Part shown: positions 8,170-17,211 of the stretch, one piece after another | Layout of the letters: each line of letters opens with the position of its first letter | Position numbering within the stretch: the first letter of the stretch is position 1 | Origin: Halovivax ruber XH-70 | GTDB lineage: Archaea > Halobacteriota > Halobacteria > Halobacteriales > Natrialbaceae | Reading direction: 5' to 3' | NCBI RefSeq assembly: GCF_000328525.1 | Contig: NC_019964.1 | Span: forward strand, 2,232,001 to 2,296,000 | Length of the DNA stretch: 64,000 nt | Made by a program: the position numbers and the translations under genes | The notes under the pieces: model-generated | Seen by the model: only the letters and a program-made list of their open reading frames with translations | What the model was told of the DNA's origin: nothing | Database searches by the model: none

Positions 8170-9069
8170 ATGCGCTCGCCGTCGGCCGTCATCGTGGGGA
8201 CTGTGGGGACGGTGCTGGGCGGTTCGTGGTCGAGCGCGGCGATGATCACGCCGTCGGTCGGCTGGCCCGTCGTCCTCGGCGGCGTCGGCCTCGTCGGCCT
8301 CCTCGTCGCACTCGGGTACGGGCTTCGAGAGCTTCGCCTGGCCCATCGGATCCTCCGGTCGGGGACCGAGTCGGTACTCGAGACGACCGAGGGCGGGTAC
8401 GTCGAGCTTCGCGGGCGCGTCGAGCCGGCCGACACCGCACTCGAGGCGCCGTTCACCGGGACCGCCTGCGTCGCCTGCGAGTACGCGGTCGAGGAGGAAC
8501 AGGCCTCCCAGCACGGAACCACCTGGACGACGATCGAGTCGGGGTCCGGCGTCGTTCCCTTCCACCTCGACGACGGATCGGGTGCTATCCTCGTCGAGCC
8601 CGAGGGCTGTCAACTGCGACTCACTCGCGACGATCGCATCGAGGTCGACGGCGGAACGCCGGCACCCCCACGGATCCAATCGTACATCGACCGCACCGAG
8701 AGCGTCAGCGACGAGAACGACACGCTCGACCTGCGGGTGATCGAGGTCGCGACGGGTGCCGACCGCCGCTACGTCGAGAAGCGCCTCGACGTGGGGGCGA
8801 CGGCTCACGTCCTCGGCACGGCCCGGTACGACACGACGGTCGCGACCGAGGCCGGCCAGGTCAACGCGGCTGTCGGGCGATCACCGGCCGCATCGGCGGC
8901 GAGCCGGGTCCAGCGGCTCAGCCACCGACTGTTCGGCTTGCCGTTCGTCGTCTCCGATCGGAGTGAACGCCGGCTGGGGCTGACTGCCGGCGCCATCGGT
9001 CTGGGACTCGTACTCATCGCCTGTGTGGTCCTCGCAGTAGGTGGCTTGCTCCTCGGTGCGTTCGGGTGA
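8170..9069 (+). CDS. GIDE-domain membrane protein (archaeal relative of the MULAN/GIDE core)
   Basis: 299 residues with probable membrane spans at about 8-26, 30-52 and 272-297. The central domain has the GIDE hallmarks: YVELRGRVEPADTALEAPFTGTACVACEYAVEE, then a reporter of lumenal beta strands ending in GATAHVLGTARYD. GIDE domains occur in the mitochondrial E3 ligase MULAN and in prokaryotic membrane proteins without a RING finger; no RING is present here, so a ligase activity should not be assumed. Function in archaea is unknown. It shares an 80-base divergent promoter region with moeA. Confidence 0.75.
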   Translation: MRSPSAVIVGTVGTVLGGSWSSAAMITPSVGWPVVLGGVGLVGLLVALGYGLRELRLAHRILRSGTESVLETTEGGYVELRGRVEPADTALEAPFTGTACVACEYAVEEEQASQHGTTWTTIESGSGVVPFHLDDGSGAILVEPEGCQLRLTRDDRIEVDGGTPAPPRIQSYIDRTESVSDENDTLDLRVIEVATGADRRYVEKRLDVGATAHVLGTARYDTTVATEAGQVNAAVGRSPAASAASRVQRLSHRLFGLPFVVSDRSERRLGLTAGAIGLGLVLIACVVLAVGGLLLGAFG

Positions 9070-9247
9070 AGCGACGGGTCCACGAGTCGTTGGGCCGACG
9101 ACTGGCCGGGCCTGAGTCACTGTACTCTCGCGAGTGGCCGGAACACCGCATGGCGTACCTGAACCAACGCCACCAGGTCGGCCGGTCACGCGCGGCCAGG
9201 GGGGACCCACCGCGGGGTTTTTCGTTCCGGGGTACGAAGGACGGATA

Positions 9248-9607
9248 ATGGCTGGTATTCGCGATGCACTCCGGGAGCTTCCGAGCGACGTCTTCTACGA
9301 TCTGCTCGCGGACGAGGACGCCTACCTGCTCGTCGTCGACCTCCCCGGCGTCTCCGCGACGACGCTCGACGTCACCGTCGACGCCGGGGCCCTCCACGTC
9401 GACGCGACACGAGAACTCACCCACCCCGACGACTTCGAGTACGTCGAGGAGAATCGGCCGGATCGTCGCGAACTGACCATCTCGTTGCCCGACGACGCAG
9501 ACGGCGATGCCGTCGAAACCGACATCGACCGCGGCGTCCTCGAGGTGACGATTCCGAAGCTGGACGCGACGGCGATCGACGTCGTCGACGAAGACGGAGC
9601 CACCTGA
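9248..9607 (+). CDS. Hsp20/alpha-crystallin family small heat-shock protein
   Basis: 119 residues from the ATG at 9248. The alpha-crystallin beta sandwich is recognisable: YLLVVDLPGVSATTLDVTVDAGALHVDA, then ELTISLPDDADGDAVETDIDRGVLEVTIPK. The final strand lacks the classic C-terminal IXI anchor but ends in TAIDVVDEDG. Small Hsps hold unfolding proteins as ATP-independent chaperones. Only four bases separate its stop from the GTG of the UbiB-like gene, so the two are probably co-transcribed. Confidence 0.85.
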   Translation: MAGIRDALRELPSDVFYDLLADEDAYLLVVDLPGVSATTLDVTVDAGALHVDATRELTHPDDFEYVEENRPDRRELTISLPDDADGDAVETDIDRGVLEVTIPKLDATAIDVVDEDGAT

Positions 9608-9611
9608 TCGG

Positions 9612-11294
9612 GTGAGACGTGTGGGCCGCCTTCGCGCGTACGGTCGATTCGTCCGTGTTATGCGGCGGTTTCTTCCACTGCTGCTGGCCTACGCACGAGA
9701 TCGGCATCGGTTCGTCCTGTTCGGTCGATCCCGAACTGTGTCCCGGGCGGTTCACCGCGAGCGCGCCGAGCGGTTGCTCTCGATCCTGTTCGCCCTCGGG
9801 CCGACGTTCGTCAAACTCGGACAGCTGCTCTCGAGTCGGCCCGACGTCCTGCCGCCGACGTATCTCGAGGTCCTCTCGGCGTTACAGGACGACGTGCCGC
9901 CGGCCGACTGGGACGACGCGCGAACGGTGCTCGAAGACGAACTCGGCCCGGTCGACGAACGGTTCGACGACTTCGACCGCGAGGCGATCAGCGGGGCGAG
10001 CCTGGGACAGGTCTACCGGGCCAGCCTCGACGAGGAGGACGTCGCCGTCAAGGTTCGACGACCGGGTGTCGAGTCGCTCGTCGCCGCCGACCTCCGCGTG
10101 ATCCACTGGACGGTGCCGCTCCTGCGACGGTTCGTCGACGACGCACGGGCCTACTCGCTCGACACGCTGGCCGACGAATTCGATCGAACGATCCGCCAGG
10201 AGATGGACTACGAGCGAGAGGCCCGCATGCTCGAGGCGGTCGCCGCGAACTTCACGGACGACGCGGGCGTCGTCCACCCGGACGTGATCGAGAGCCACTC
10301 CGGCAAAAGCGTCCTCACGATGGAGTACGTCGAGGGGACGAAGATCACCGACGTCGAGACGCTCGACGCCATGGATGTCGACCGGGCCGCCCTCGCCGAA
10401 CGCCTCCAGGAAGCCTACATGCAGATGGTCATCGAGGACGGGGTCTTCCACGCCGACCCGCATCCGGGCAACCTGGCGGTCGACGACGAGGGGCGCATCG
10501 TCTTCTACGACTTCGGGATGTCCGGTCGCGTCGATCCCTACATCCAGGATAAGATCGTCGACTTCTACGTCGCGATCGCTCGCCGCGACACCGACGCCGT
10601 CCTCGACGCACTGATCGAGGTCGGCACGTTGCGCCCCGACGCCGACCGCGCGGTGATGGCCGAGGTACTCGAACTCGCGATCGAGGACGCGACCGGCGCG
10701 GAGATCGAACAGCGCCGCGTACAGCGGATCGTCGACCAGATCGAGGACTCGATCTACGAGTTCCCCTTCCGGCTGCCGCGCAATCTCGCGCTCGTGTTAC
10801 GCGTCGCGACCGTCGTCGAGGGCGTCTGCGTCACGCTCGATCCCGAGTTCGACTTCATCGAGACGGCGACGCACTTCCTGACCGAGCGCGGCTATCGTGA
10901 GGAGACCGCCCGTGCATACGTCGAAGACGCGGGCAACCAGCTTCGACAGTCGGTGATCTCGGCCGCCCGTATTCCACCGAAAGCCGAGCGAGCGCTCGAT
11001 CGGGTCGAACGCGACGACCTCTTCGTCCGGGCGGGAATCGAAGATCCCGACGACGTCCTCGACCAACTCGCCAGACGGATCACGTACGGGCTGGTGCTCG
11101 CGGCGGGAATCGTCACGGCCGGACTCGGCATCGCCCTCGACGCCACCGCCGTCGCCCTCACAGCCGGTGCCCTGATCGTCGTGGCGACAATCGCCCTCCG
11201 CCGATCCTTCCGAACGCGTGAGGGGATCAGCGCGCGGCCACAGTTCACTCGCCAGCGCCTGCGCCAGCGCGAGCCCGAACAGGACGAAGAGTGA
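9612..11294 (+). CDS. ABC1/AarF/UbiB-family atypical kinase
   Basis: 560 residues from a GTG (an internal ATG at 9660 is an alternative). The UbiB-family signature KLGQLLSSRPDVLP starts at K68. The A-rich nucleotide loop is ISGASLGQVYRA, the catalytic loop HADPHPGN, and the DFG equivalent YDFGMSG. Two hydrophobic segments near the C-terminus (about 490-540) anchor it in the membrane. UbiB proteins support quinone or lipid homeostasis through ATP hydrolysis. Haloarchaea use menaquinone, so the partner pathway here is unknown. Its stop nearly touches the next frame, but that gene has its own ATG 66 bases on. Confidence 0.92.
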   Translation: MRRVGRLRAYGRFVRVMRRFLPLLLAYARDRHRFVLFGRSRTVSRAVHRERAERLLSILFALGPTFVKLGQLLSSRPDVLPPTYLEVLSALQDDVPPADWDDARTVLEDELGPVDERFDDFDREAISGASLGQVYRASLDEEDVAVKVRRPGVESLVAADLRVIHWTVPLLRRFVDDARAYSLDTLADEFDRTIRQEMDYEREARMLEAVAANFTDDAGVVHPDVIESHSGKSVLTMEYVEGTKITDVETLDAMDVDRAALAERLQEAYMQMVIEDGVFHADPHPGNLAVDDEGRIVFYDFGMSGRVDPYIQDKIVDFYVAIARRDTDAVLDALIEVGTLRPDADRAVMAEVLELAIEDATGAEIEQRRVQRIVDQIEDSIYEFPFRLPRNLALVLRVATVVEGVCVTLDPEFDFIETATHFLTERGYREETARAYVEDAGNQLRQSVISAARIPPKAERALDRVERDDLFVRAGIEDPDDVLDQLARRITYGLVLAAGIVTAGLGIALDATAVALTAGALIVVATIALRRSFRTREGISARPQFTRQRLRQREPEQDEE

Positions 11295-11359
11295 GGATTC
11301 GAGCCGTCACGGACCCACGGACCGGGAACGCCTTTCACGACGGCCGTCCCAGTCATCCC

Positions 11360-12427
11360 ATGGACTACGACCGGATCGCAGAGCTCCCGGTGCGGATCGA
11401 CGACGTCACTCTCGAGCGACGCGAGCGCGAGACATCGAGTGACTTCACGCGCGTGACGACGATCGTCTCGCTGTCAGGACCAGGTCCCGACGGAGCACGG
11501 GTCGTCGGTCGCGGCGAGGACGTCACGTACGACGCCGACGAACACGACGCACTGGCGCGAACGAACCTGCCGGACCTCACCGGCGAGTACACGATGGACT
11601 CGTTCTCCGCCCACGTCGGCGAGGCCGATTGCTTCCCGGCTGGTGCGCCCGACCGGGAAGTGTTTCGCAACTACCGGCGCTGGGGAATCGAGAGCGCGGC
11701 GCTCGATCTGGCGCTTCGACAGGCCGGGATCGGGCTGGCGAGCGCGGTCGGGCGTGACCCGGAGCCCGTGCGCTTCGTCGCCAGCACGCGGCTGGGTGAC
11801 CCGCCCACCGTCGACCGTGTCGAGTCGCTGCTCGATCGAGTCCCCGACCTGCAACTGAAGCTCGACCCGACGACCGAGTGGACCGAGGCGGTGTTCGACG
11901 CGCTCGTCGACACGGGCGCCGTGCAGATCCTGGACCTCAAGGGCCAGTACGAGGGAACCGACGTCGACGCACCGGCCGATCCCGACCTGTATCGACGCCT
12001 GCTTGCAGCGTTTCCCGACGCCGTGATCGAGGATCCCGCGCTGACCGACGAGACGCGGGCGCTGTTCGAGGATCCGAAGATTCGCAGCCGCGTCTCCTGG
12101 GACGCGCCGATCCACGGCCTCGAGGACGTCCGGGCGTTGCCGTGGGAGCCCGACTGGCTCAACATCAAACCATCGCGGTTTGGCTCGATCGAATCGCTGT
12201 TCGAGACGATCGAGTACTGCACGGATCGGGACTTTACGATGTACGGCGGCGGCCAGTTCGAGCTCGACGTCGGTCGCGGCCAGCTACAACTGCTCGCCTC
12301 GCTTTACTACCCCGACGGCCCGAACGACATCGCGCCCCAGCCGTACAACCGCCCGACTGTCCCGTCGGACCTCCCGGCACCGCCTCTCTCGGCCCCAACA
12401 GCGTCGGTCGGGTTTCGGTGGGAGTGA
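11360..12427 (+). CDS. Enolase-superfamily-like protein
   Basis: 355 residues from ATG 11360; the frame is open further upstream to 11291. The C-terminal half reads like a TIM barrel of the enolase/o-succinylbenzoate synthase type. LQLKLDPTTEWTEA is the Kx-type strand, VQILDLKGQY a further strand, and AVIEDPALTDE the acidic metal ligand strand. SWDAPIHGLEDVR and INIKPSRFGSIESL-like strands complete it. The sequence is divergent and the usual second KxK is weak, so I do not assign a reaction. It lies 66 bases after the UbiB-like gene and could be co-transcribed. Confidence 0.65.
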   Translation: MDYDRIAELPVRIDDVTLERRERETSSDFTRVTTIVSLSGPGPDGARVVGRGEDVTYDADEHDALARTNLPDLTGEYTMDSFSAHVGEADCFPAGAPDREVFRNYRRWGIESAALDLALRQAGIGLASAVGRDPEPVRFVASTRLGDPPTVDRVESLLDRVPDLQLKLDPTTEWTEAVFDALVDTGAVQILDLKGQYEGTDVDAPADPDLYRRLLAAFPDAVIEDPALTDETRALFEDPKIRSRVSWDAPIHGLEDVRALPWEPDWLNIKPSRFGSIESLFETIEYCTDRDFTMYGGGQFELDVGRGQLQLLASLYYPDGPNDIAPQPYNRPTVPSDLPAPPLSAPTASVGFRWE

Positions 12428-12599
12428 GTCGGGACGCCGCCTGGCGCACCAGCCGCCCCGTCGCCCACCCACCTCGTTCGCTCCTGTCCCATCCGCTCAT
12501 CGCACGTCACATTAGCCGCCTCGTTCGTTGTCGTCCCATCGGCCCCGTTCGCTGCCGCCGACCGTACCTACTTGCTCCCCGGGACTCGTAGAACCGGAT

Positions 12600-13709
12600 A
12601 TGCAGATCGCCCCCTTCGGACTCGAACGCTGGTTCGATCGGTACGAACACGACGCGGACATCATGCTCGCCGAGAGCGGTATTCGGAGCCTCTCGGCGGA
12701 CCGGTTCGACACCGACCCCGGTGAGTTGGGCTACGTCATCCCGACCGACGGCGATCCCGAGTTTCGGGCCGACGTCGCCGCCCGATACGATCGCACGGCG
12801 GACGAATGCTGCTTCACCTGCGGCACGCAAGAGGCGAACTTCCTCGCGTTCCTGGGGCTGCTGGACGCAGACGGTCCCGGCGACGGAGGGTCGGACGACG
12901 CAGCCGTGACCGGCTCCGGCGAGCACGCCGTCGTCGTCACGCCGACCTACCAGGCCCTACACGCCGTCCCGGAGGCGGTCGGGTCCGTCACCCGTGTCAC
13001 ACTCGAACCTCCAGAGTGGGAGCTCGACGTGGACGCGGTCGCCGAGGCGGTGACCGACGAGACGGCCGTCGTCGTCTGCAACAATCCGAACAACCCGACC
13101 GGCCGCTATCACCCCCAATCGATCGTCGACGACGTCGCCGAGATTGCGGCCGACAACGACGCCTACCTGCTCTGTGACGAGGTCTATCGCCGCCTCGCCG
13201 ACGACCCGCTAGAGCCCGTCGCAGCGCGGTACGACCACGGCATCTCGACGACGAGCCTGACGAAGGCCTACGGGCTGGCGGGGACGCGCTTTGGTTGGCT
13301 CGTCGGGCCGGAACCCGTCGTCGAGGCGGCCGTCCGGTGGAAGGATTACACGACCATCTCGCCCAGCATCTTCGGCCAACACGTCGCGAAGCAGGCGCTC
13401 GGCGAGCACGAAGACGAGATCCTGGTCGAGAATCGCGCGCTCGCAACCGAGAACCACGCGATCGTCCGCGAGTTCCTCGACGACCACGACCTCGAGTGGT
13501 ACGATCCCGTCGGCGTCAACGGCTTCGTGACCGTCCCCGATGGCTTCACTGACGGGACGGACTTCTGTCGAACGGTCGTCGAGGACGAAGGCGTCGTCCT
13601 CGCCCCCGGCGAGTACTTCGGCCATCCCGAGTACTTCCGGATCGGATTCGGGCTGCCGACGGACGAATTGCGGGAGGGACTGGAACGAGTCGGGCGCGTG
13701 ATCGAGTGA
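12600..13709 (+). CDS. Class I/II pyridoxal-phosphate aminotransferase
   Basis: 369 residues from the ATG at 12600. Fold type I features are clear: the substrate/PLP loop TCGTQEANFLAFLGL, the Asn/Asp cofactor contacts VVVCNNPNNPTGRYHP and YLLCDEVYRRL, the Schiff-base lysine in STTSLTKAYGLAGTRFGW, and the substrate Arg in YFRIGFGLP. It transfers an amino group between an amino acid and a 2-oxo acid; the family also includes cystathionine lyase-like and racemase-like enzymes, so the substrate is not fixed. A single-gene unit is likely. Confidence 0.9.
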   Translation: MQIAPFGLERWFDRYEHDADIMLAESGIRSLSADRFDTDPGELGYVIPTDGDPEFRADVAARYDRTADECCFTCGTQEANFLAFLGLLDADGPGDGGSDDAAVTGSGEHAVVVTPTYQALHAVPEAVGSVTRVTLEPPEWELDVDAVAEAVTDETAVVVCNNPNNPTGRYHPQSIVDDVAEIAADNDAYLLCDEVYRRLADDPLEPVAARYDHGISTTSLTKAYGLAGTRFGWLVGPEPVVEAAVRWKDYTTISPSIFGQHVAKQALGEHEDEILVENRALATENHAIVREFLDDHDLEWYDPVGVNGFVTVPDGFTDGTDFCRTVVEDEGVVLAPGEYFGHPEYFRIGFGLPTDELREGLERVGRVIE

Positions 13710-13846
13710 GTCGGGCGGAAGCGAGTCGAATTCAGTGTCAGTGTGAGGGATACGCGGGTGAGTCAGGCTCGTGATCGGCCGAACAGCGTGCGGGCAGATC
13801 GGTCGATCGCCGAACCGCTTTAGCCCCATCGCCACGAGTCGAGTGT

Positions 13847-14980
13847 ATGCGCGCAGCAGTGCTCGACGCGTACGGCGACCCGCTCGAGATTCGAACCGTC
13901 GACCCGCCCGATCCGCCAGCCCACGGCGTCGTGATCGACGTCGAGGCGTGCGGTATCTGCCGGAGCGACTGGCACGCCTGGATGGGCCACGGCGAGTGGG
14001 CCGACGATCGGGTACCCCGGGGACAAATTCTGGGTCACGAGCCCGCGGGACGCGTTCGGACAGTCGGTTCGCAGGTCGACTCGCTGGCCGTCGGCGATCG
14101 AGTCGCGATTCCGTTCAACCTCGGTGACGGAACCTGTCGGTACTGCCTGAACGGCCACGGAAACGTCTGTGCCGACGGCTCCGCGCTGGGGTTCGAACCC
14201 GACGCACCGGGAGCGTTCGCCGAGCAGCTGCACGTTCCGCACGCGGAGTACAACGCCGTCGGCCTTCCGGCGGGCGTCTCGACCGAATCGGCGGCCGCGC
14301 TCGGCTGCCGGTACGTGACCGCGTTCCACGCGCTGGCTCACCGCGCGGACGTCGGGGGCGGCGATCGGGTCGCCGTCCACGGCTGCGGCGGCCTCGGCCT
14401 GGCAGCCGTCCAGATCGCGGACGCGCTCGGTGCGAGCGTGATCGCGGTGGACGTCCGAGACGAACCGCTCGCGATGGCCGAATCGCTGGGTTCTGAGGCG
14501 ACCGTGAACGCGAGCGAGGTCGAGAGCGTGCCAGAGGCGGTGGCGGCACGAGTAGCTGACGACCCGTCCCCACGGAACGCAGACAGGAGTTCGGCGCGTC
14601 GCGGGACCGGCCCGGGCCCCGAAGGCGGCGTCGGTGTTTCGATCGACGCGCTCGGGCGGGCGGAGACGTGCCGGAACAGTATTCGCTGTCTGCAGCCCCG
14701 CGGAACCCACGTCCAGCTCGGACTCACGACCGACGCCGAACAGGGCGAGGTGGCGTTGCCGATGGACGCGATCACGCGCTGGGACGTTTCCGTACTCGGC
14801 TCGCGGGGGATGCCGCCGACCCGGTACGACGAACTCCTGACCATGATCGAGTCCGGTGCGCTCGATCCGGGCCAGCTCGTGACCAACCGGGTGTCGCTCG
14901 AGGACGTGTCCGACCGGTTAGCCGCGATGACCAACTACGAGACGAGCGGTGTGGAAGTCGTCACGGCGTTCTCGGACTGA
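13847..14980 (+). CDS. Zinc-dependent alcohol dehydrogenase (medium-chain family)
   Basis: 377 residues. The catalytic zinc site includes the Cys of ACGICRSDWHAW and the H-E pair of ILGHEPAGRV. The structural zinc lobe is DGTCRYCLNGHGNVC: three Cys are in place, and the first of the usual four is an Asp. The Rossmann motif is VHGCGGLGLAAVQIADALG. An extra Pro/Arg/Gly-rich insert (near residue 235-260, ADDPSPRNADRSSARRGTG) interrupts the coenzyme domain. It probably oxidises an alcohol or polyol with NAD(P). A TATA-like TTTAG 24-28 bases before the ATG supports a leaderless start. Confidence 0.88.
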   Translation: MRAAVLDAYGDPLEIRTVDPPDPPAHGVVIDVEACGICRSDWHAWMGHGEWADDRVPRGQILGHEPAGRVRTVGSQVDSLAVGDRVAIPFNLGDGTCRYCLNGHGNVCADGSALGFEPDAPGAFAEQLHVPHAEYNAVGLPAGVSTESAAALGCRYVTAFHALAHRADVGGGDRVAVHGCGGLGLAAVQIADALGASVIAVDVRDEPLAMAESLGSEATVNASEVESVPEAVAARVADDPSPRNADRSSARRGTGPGPEGGVGVSIDALGRAETCRNSIRCLQPRGTHVQLGLTTDAEQGEVALPMDAITRWDVSVLGSRGMPPTRYDELLTMIESGALDPGQLVTNRVSLEDVSDRLAAMTNYETSGVEVVTAFSD

Positions 14981-15239
14981 ACTGTGGACGCTCGCAAGGA
15001 TACCGATGGAGGGGGACCCAGCCGAAACAGGAGTACTCTCGGGTGCTGAAATCGGTTTCGAACAGCTCGATCGCCTGCCGGGGATCCGACGGGTGGGAGA
15101 ATCCGGTGGCCAGGCCGGCCAGGTAATCCCGGAAAGAACCAGCGGACGTCTCGTCGGGCCCGTCAGACCCGTACGTGGTCCCCACGGCGCCGGTTTTGCG
15201 GACGACGGCCAACGCAGGATCGGATTTGGTGGCTGCCAC
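14961..15239 (-). pseudogene. Possible short or decayed coding frame with GC3 bias
   Basis: Within the 343 bases between the dehydrogenase stop (14980) and aIF5A (15324), one minus-strand frame reads smoothly for about 92 codons from a GTG at 15239. Pieces include SFRDYLAGLATGFSHPSDP and RQAIELFETDFSTREYSC, with third positions mostly G or C. It overlaps the end of the dehydrogenase by 20 bases and has no good ATG. It may be the C-terminal remnant of a lost gene or a short unknown protein; I recognise no family. Confidence 0.3.
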
Positions 15240-15293
15240 CCGGTGAAATAGTTTCGGCGGCCACGACCGGGCCCGCCGGTCGCTTTCAAACCG

Positions 15294-15298
15294 TTTAT
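15294..15298 (+). promoter_or_regulatory. TATA-like element for the aIF5A-agmatinase unit
   Basis: TTTAT lies 26-30 bases before the ATG at 15324. This favours that ATG over the in-frame ATG at 15297, which would overlap the TATA element, and implies a leaderless mRNA. Confidence 0.45.
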
Positions 15299-15323
15299 GG
15301 CACTCGGTTGGGTACGAGCGGGT

Positions 15324-15698
15324 ATGGCGACACAGCAGCAAGAAGTTCGCGACCTCCAGGAAGGTGGCTACGTCATGATCGACGAAACAGCGTGCAAGAT
15401 CAACGCCTACTCGACTGCGAAACCGGGCAAACACGGCAGCGCCAAGGCCCGTATCGAGGCCAAGGGCGTCTTCGACGAGAAGAAGCGTTCGCTCTCCCAG
15501 CCGGTCGACGCGAAGATCCGCGTCCCGCTCATCCACCGGAAGCAGGGCCAGATCGTCTCCGTCGACGGCGACGACATGCAGGTCATGGACTTAGAGAGCT
15601 ACGAAACGTTCACCATGCGCATCCCCGAGGACGTCGACGCCACGCCCGACGACGAGATCGAATTCCTCGAGATGGAAGGACAGCGCAAGATCGTCTGA
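15324..15698 (+). CDS. eif5A: Translation factor aIF5A (hypusinated)
   Basis: 124 residues. The N-terminal SH3-like domain carries the modified-lysine loop [14 protein letters not shown], with K36 as the deoxyhypusine/hypusine site. The C-terminal OB fold begins near [19 protein letters not shown]. aIF5A binds ribosomes stalled at difficult peptide bonds. Its stop overlaps the next ATG (TGATG), so it is translationally coupled to agmatinase. That pairing matches the haloarchaeal modification pathway, which uses agmatine rather than spermidine chemistry. Confidence 0.95.
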   Translation: MATQQQEVRDLQEGGYVMIDETACKINAYSTAKPGKHGSAKARIEAKGVFDEKKRSLSQPVDAKIRVPLIHRKQGQIVSVDGDDMQVMDLESYETFTMRIPEDVDATPDDEIEFLEMEGQRKIV

Positions 15699-16612
15699 TG
15701 TTTCCCGGGGCGACCGACCGACACGACGCACCCGACACGAGCGGCCAGGCGGAGTCGTCGACCGACGACGACCCGGCCGCGAGCGAGGGCGCGAACTTCG
15801 TGATCGTCGGCGCGCCCCTGGACGCGTCGACGACATTCGAACCGGGGACCCGATTCGGCCCCCGGCGCGTGCGACATTTTGCGGCAACGTTCGACGATTA
15901 CGATCACCGGACGGACCAGCACTTTTCCGACCTCGGCGTCGTCGACGACGGCGACGTCCACGCCTGGGACGACGTGCCGGCCTACCTCGAATACCTCGCG
16001 GGAACGCTTCGCGACGTCACCTGGGACGAGGCGGTCCCACTCGCGATCGGCGGCGAGCACACGATCTCGCTGGCCGGCGCGAGGGCAACCGAACCCGACG
16101 TCTTCGTCTGTCTCGACGCGCACCTCGATCTGCGCGAGGCGTACGACGGCAACCGGCTCAGCCACGCCTGCGTGACCCGCCGGATCCTCGACGCCGAGGA
16201 CATAGACGTCGAGGAGGCGATCATCCTGGGCGCGCGAACCGGGAGCGAGGCCGAGTGGGAGCGTGCGGCGGCCGACGACGTCACTGTCGTCCCGCCGGAG
16301 TCCGTCGGCGGGTGGCTGGACGACACCGACGTCGACGCGTTACTCGACGGACGGGAAGCCTACCTCAGCGTCGACATCGACGGCGCCGATCCGGCGTACG
16401 CGCCCGGGACGGGGACGATGGAGCCGTTCGGGCTCGAACCGCGCGAGATGCGTGACGTGGTCCGCACGGTCGCGCCGTCCGCGACGGGCTTCGACGTCGT
16501 CGAGGTCAACGATCGCGACGACGGGCAAGCGGCGTCGCTCGCCGGCAAGTTGCTGAAGGAGTTCGTGTACACACACGCGGCGACCAACGGGCCGATCGCG
16601 TCGACGCGATAA
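15698..16612 (+). CDS. speB: Agmatinase/ureohydrolase (probable aIF5A modification enzyme)
   Basis: 304 residues of the arginase/agmatinase fold with every metal ligand present: His in IGGEHTISL, the trio in CLDAHLDLR, and two Asp in SVDIDGADPAYAPGTG. The active-site Glu lies in MEPFGLEPREM. Ureohydrolases of this branch release urea from agmatine. Published work on Haloferax indicates that the aIF5A-linked homologue acts on an agmatine-aIF5A conjugate to give deoxyhypusine. It overlaps aIF5A by one base, which supports the same role here. Confidence 0.9.
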   Translation: MFPGATDRHDAPDTSGQAESSTDDDPAASEGANFVIVGAPLDASTTFEPGTRFGPRRVRHFAATFDDYDHRTDQHFSDLGVVDDGDVHAWDDVPAYLEYLAGTLRDVTWDEAVPLAIGGEHTISLAGARATEPDVFVCLDAHLDLREAYDGNRLSHACVTRRILDAEDIDVEEAIILGARTGSEAEWERAAADDVTVVPPESVGGWLDDTDVDALLDGREAYLSVDIDGADPAYAPGTGTMEPFGLEPREMRDVVRTVAPSATGFDVVEVNDRDDGQAASLAGKLLKEFVYTHAATNGPIASTR

Positions 16613-16675
16613 CGATCCAGTCACGCCGACTGGATGCGGACGCTTCGGGAATTCTCTGTGCGAATCCCGTTCGGC

Positions 16676-17116
16676 TCAGAACAGCGTGTCCGCCGTCGAC
16701 GCGCCGACGACGCTGAAGATCGAGCCGACGCTAATCGCCGTGATCGTCGTTTCGAAGGTCGAAGCGGTCAGAAGTGAGCCGCCCACGAACACGTCCGGCG
16801 CGTCGAACAGGAGTGCCAGGATCGTCACCGAACCGAACGAGACCAGCATGAGCGAGATGAAGCGGAGCGGGACACCAGCGACCTCCTGCTCGGCATCGAC
16901 GTCCCGGTCGTCGTTGGCCTTGTACAGACTGGCGTAGCCGATCGCGAAGACGACAGTGACGGTCAGCAGCGCCTGAATCGCGTTCATGCTCGCAGCGAGA
17001 TCCCAGACCTCTTCGGTGACGACGAACGGGCCCGCGAGGAGGAAGCCGCCGACGAGCTGCTGGGCGACGTCGGTCAGTTTGAACTCCGGCGGCCGACGAA
17101 ACCGACTCGCATTCAT
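16676..17116 (-). CDS. DUF2391-family membrane protein
   Basis: 146 residues with four probable membrane spans (about 18-38, 46-64, 86-107 and 112-140). Short polar loops include YKANDDRDVDAEQEV. It matches my memory of the haloarchaeal DUF2391 family, whose function is unknown. Convergent with agmatinase, with 63 bases between them. Confidence 0.7.
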   Translation of the reverse strand: MNASRFRRPPEFKLTDVAQQLVGGFLLAGPFVVTEEVWDLAASMNAIQALLTVTVVFAIGYASLYKANDDRDVDAEQEVAGVPLRFISLMLVSFGSVTILALLFDAPDVFVGGSLLTASTFETTITAISVGSIFSVVGASTADTLF

Positions 17117-17211
17117 GGGCAGGCCTTTGCAGAGCGCACTAAAAGCGATGGTGGTCGACTCGGTTCGGGGCAGCGAGACATCGACGGGACGCCGTGATCG
17201 CCGTACAGCCC

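Noticed and set aside
12430-12590. Pyrimidine-rich segment with repeated CTCGTTCG/GTCCCATC words before the aminotransferase
   Set aside because: Copies are short and irregular; no consistent period or pairing.
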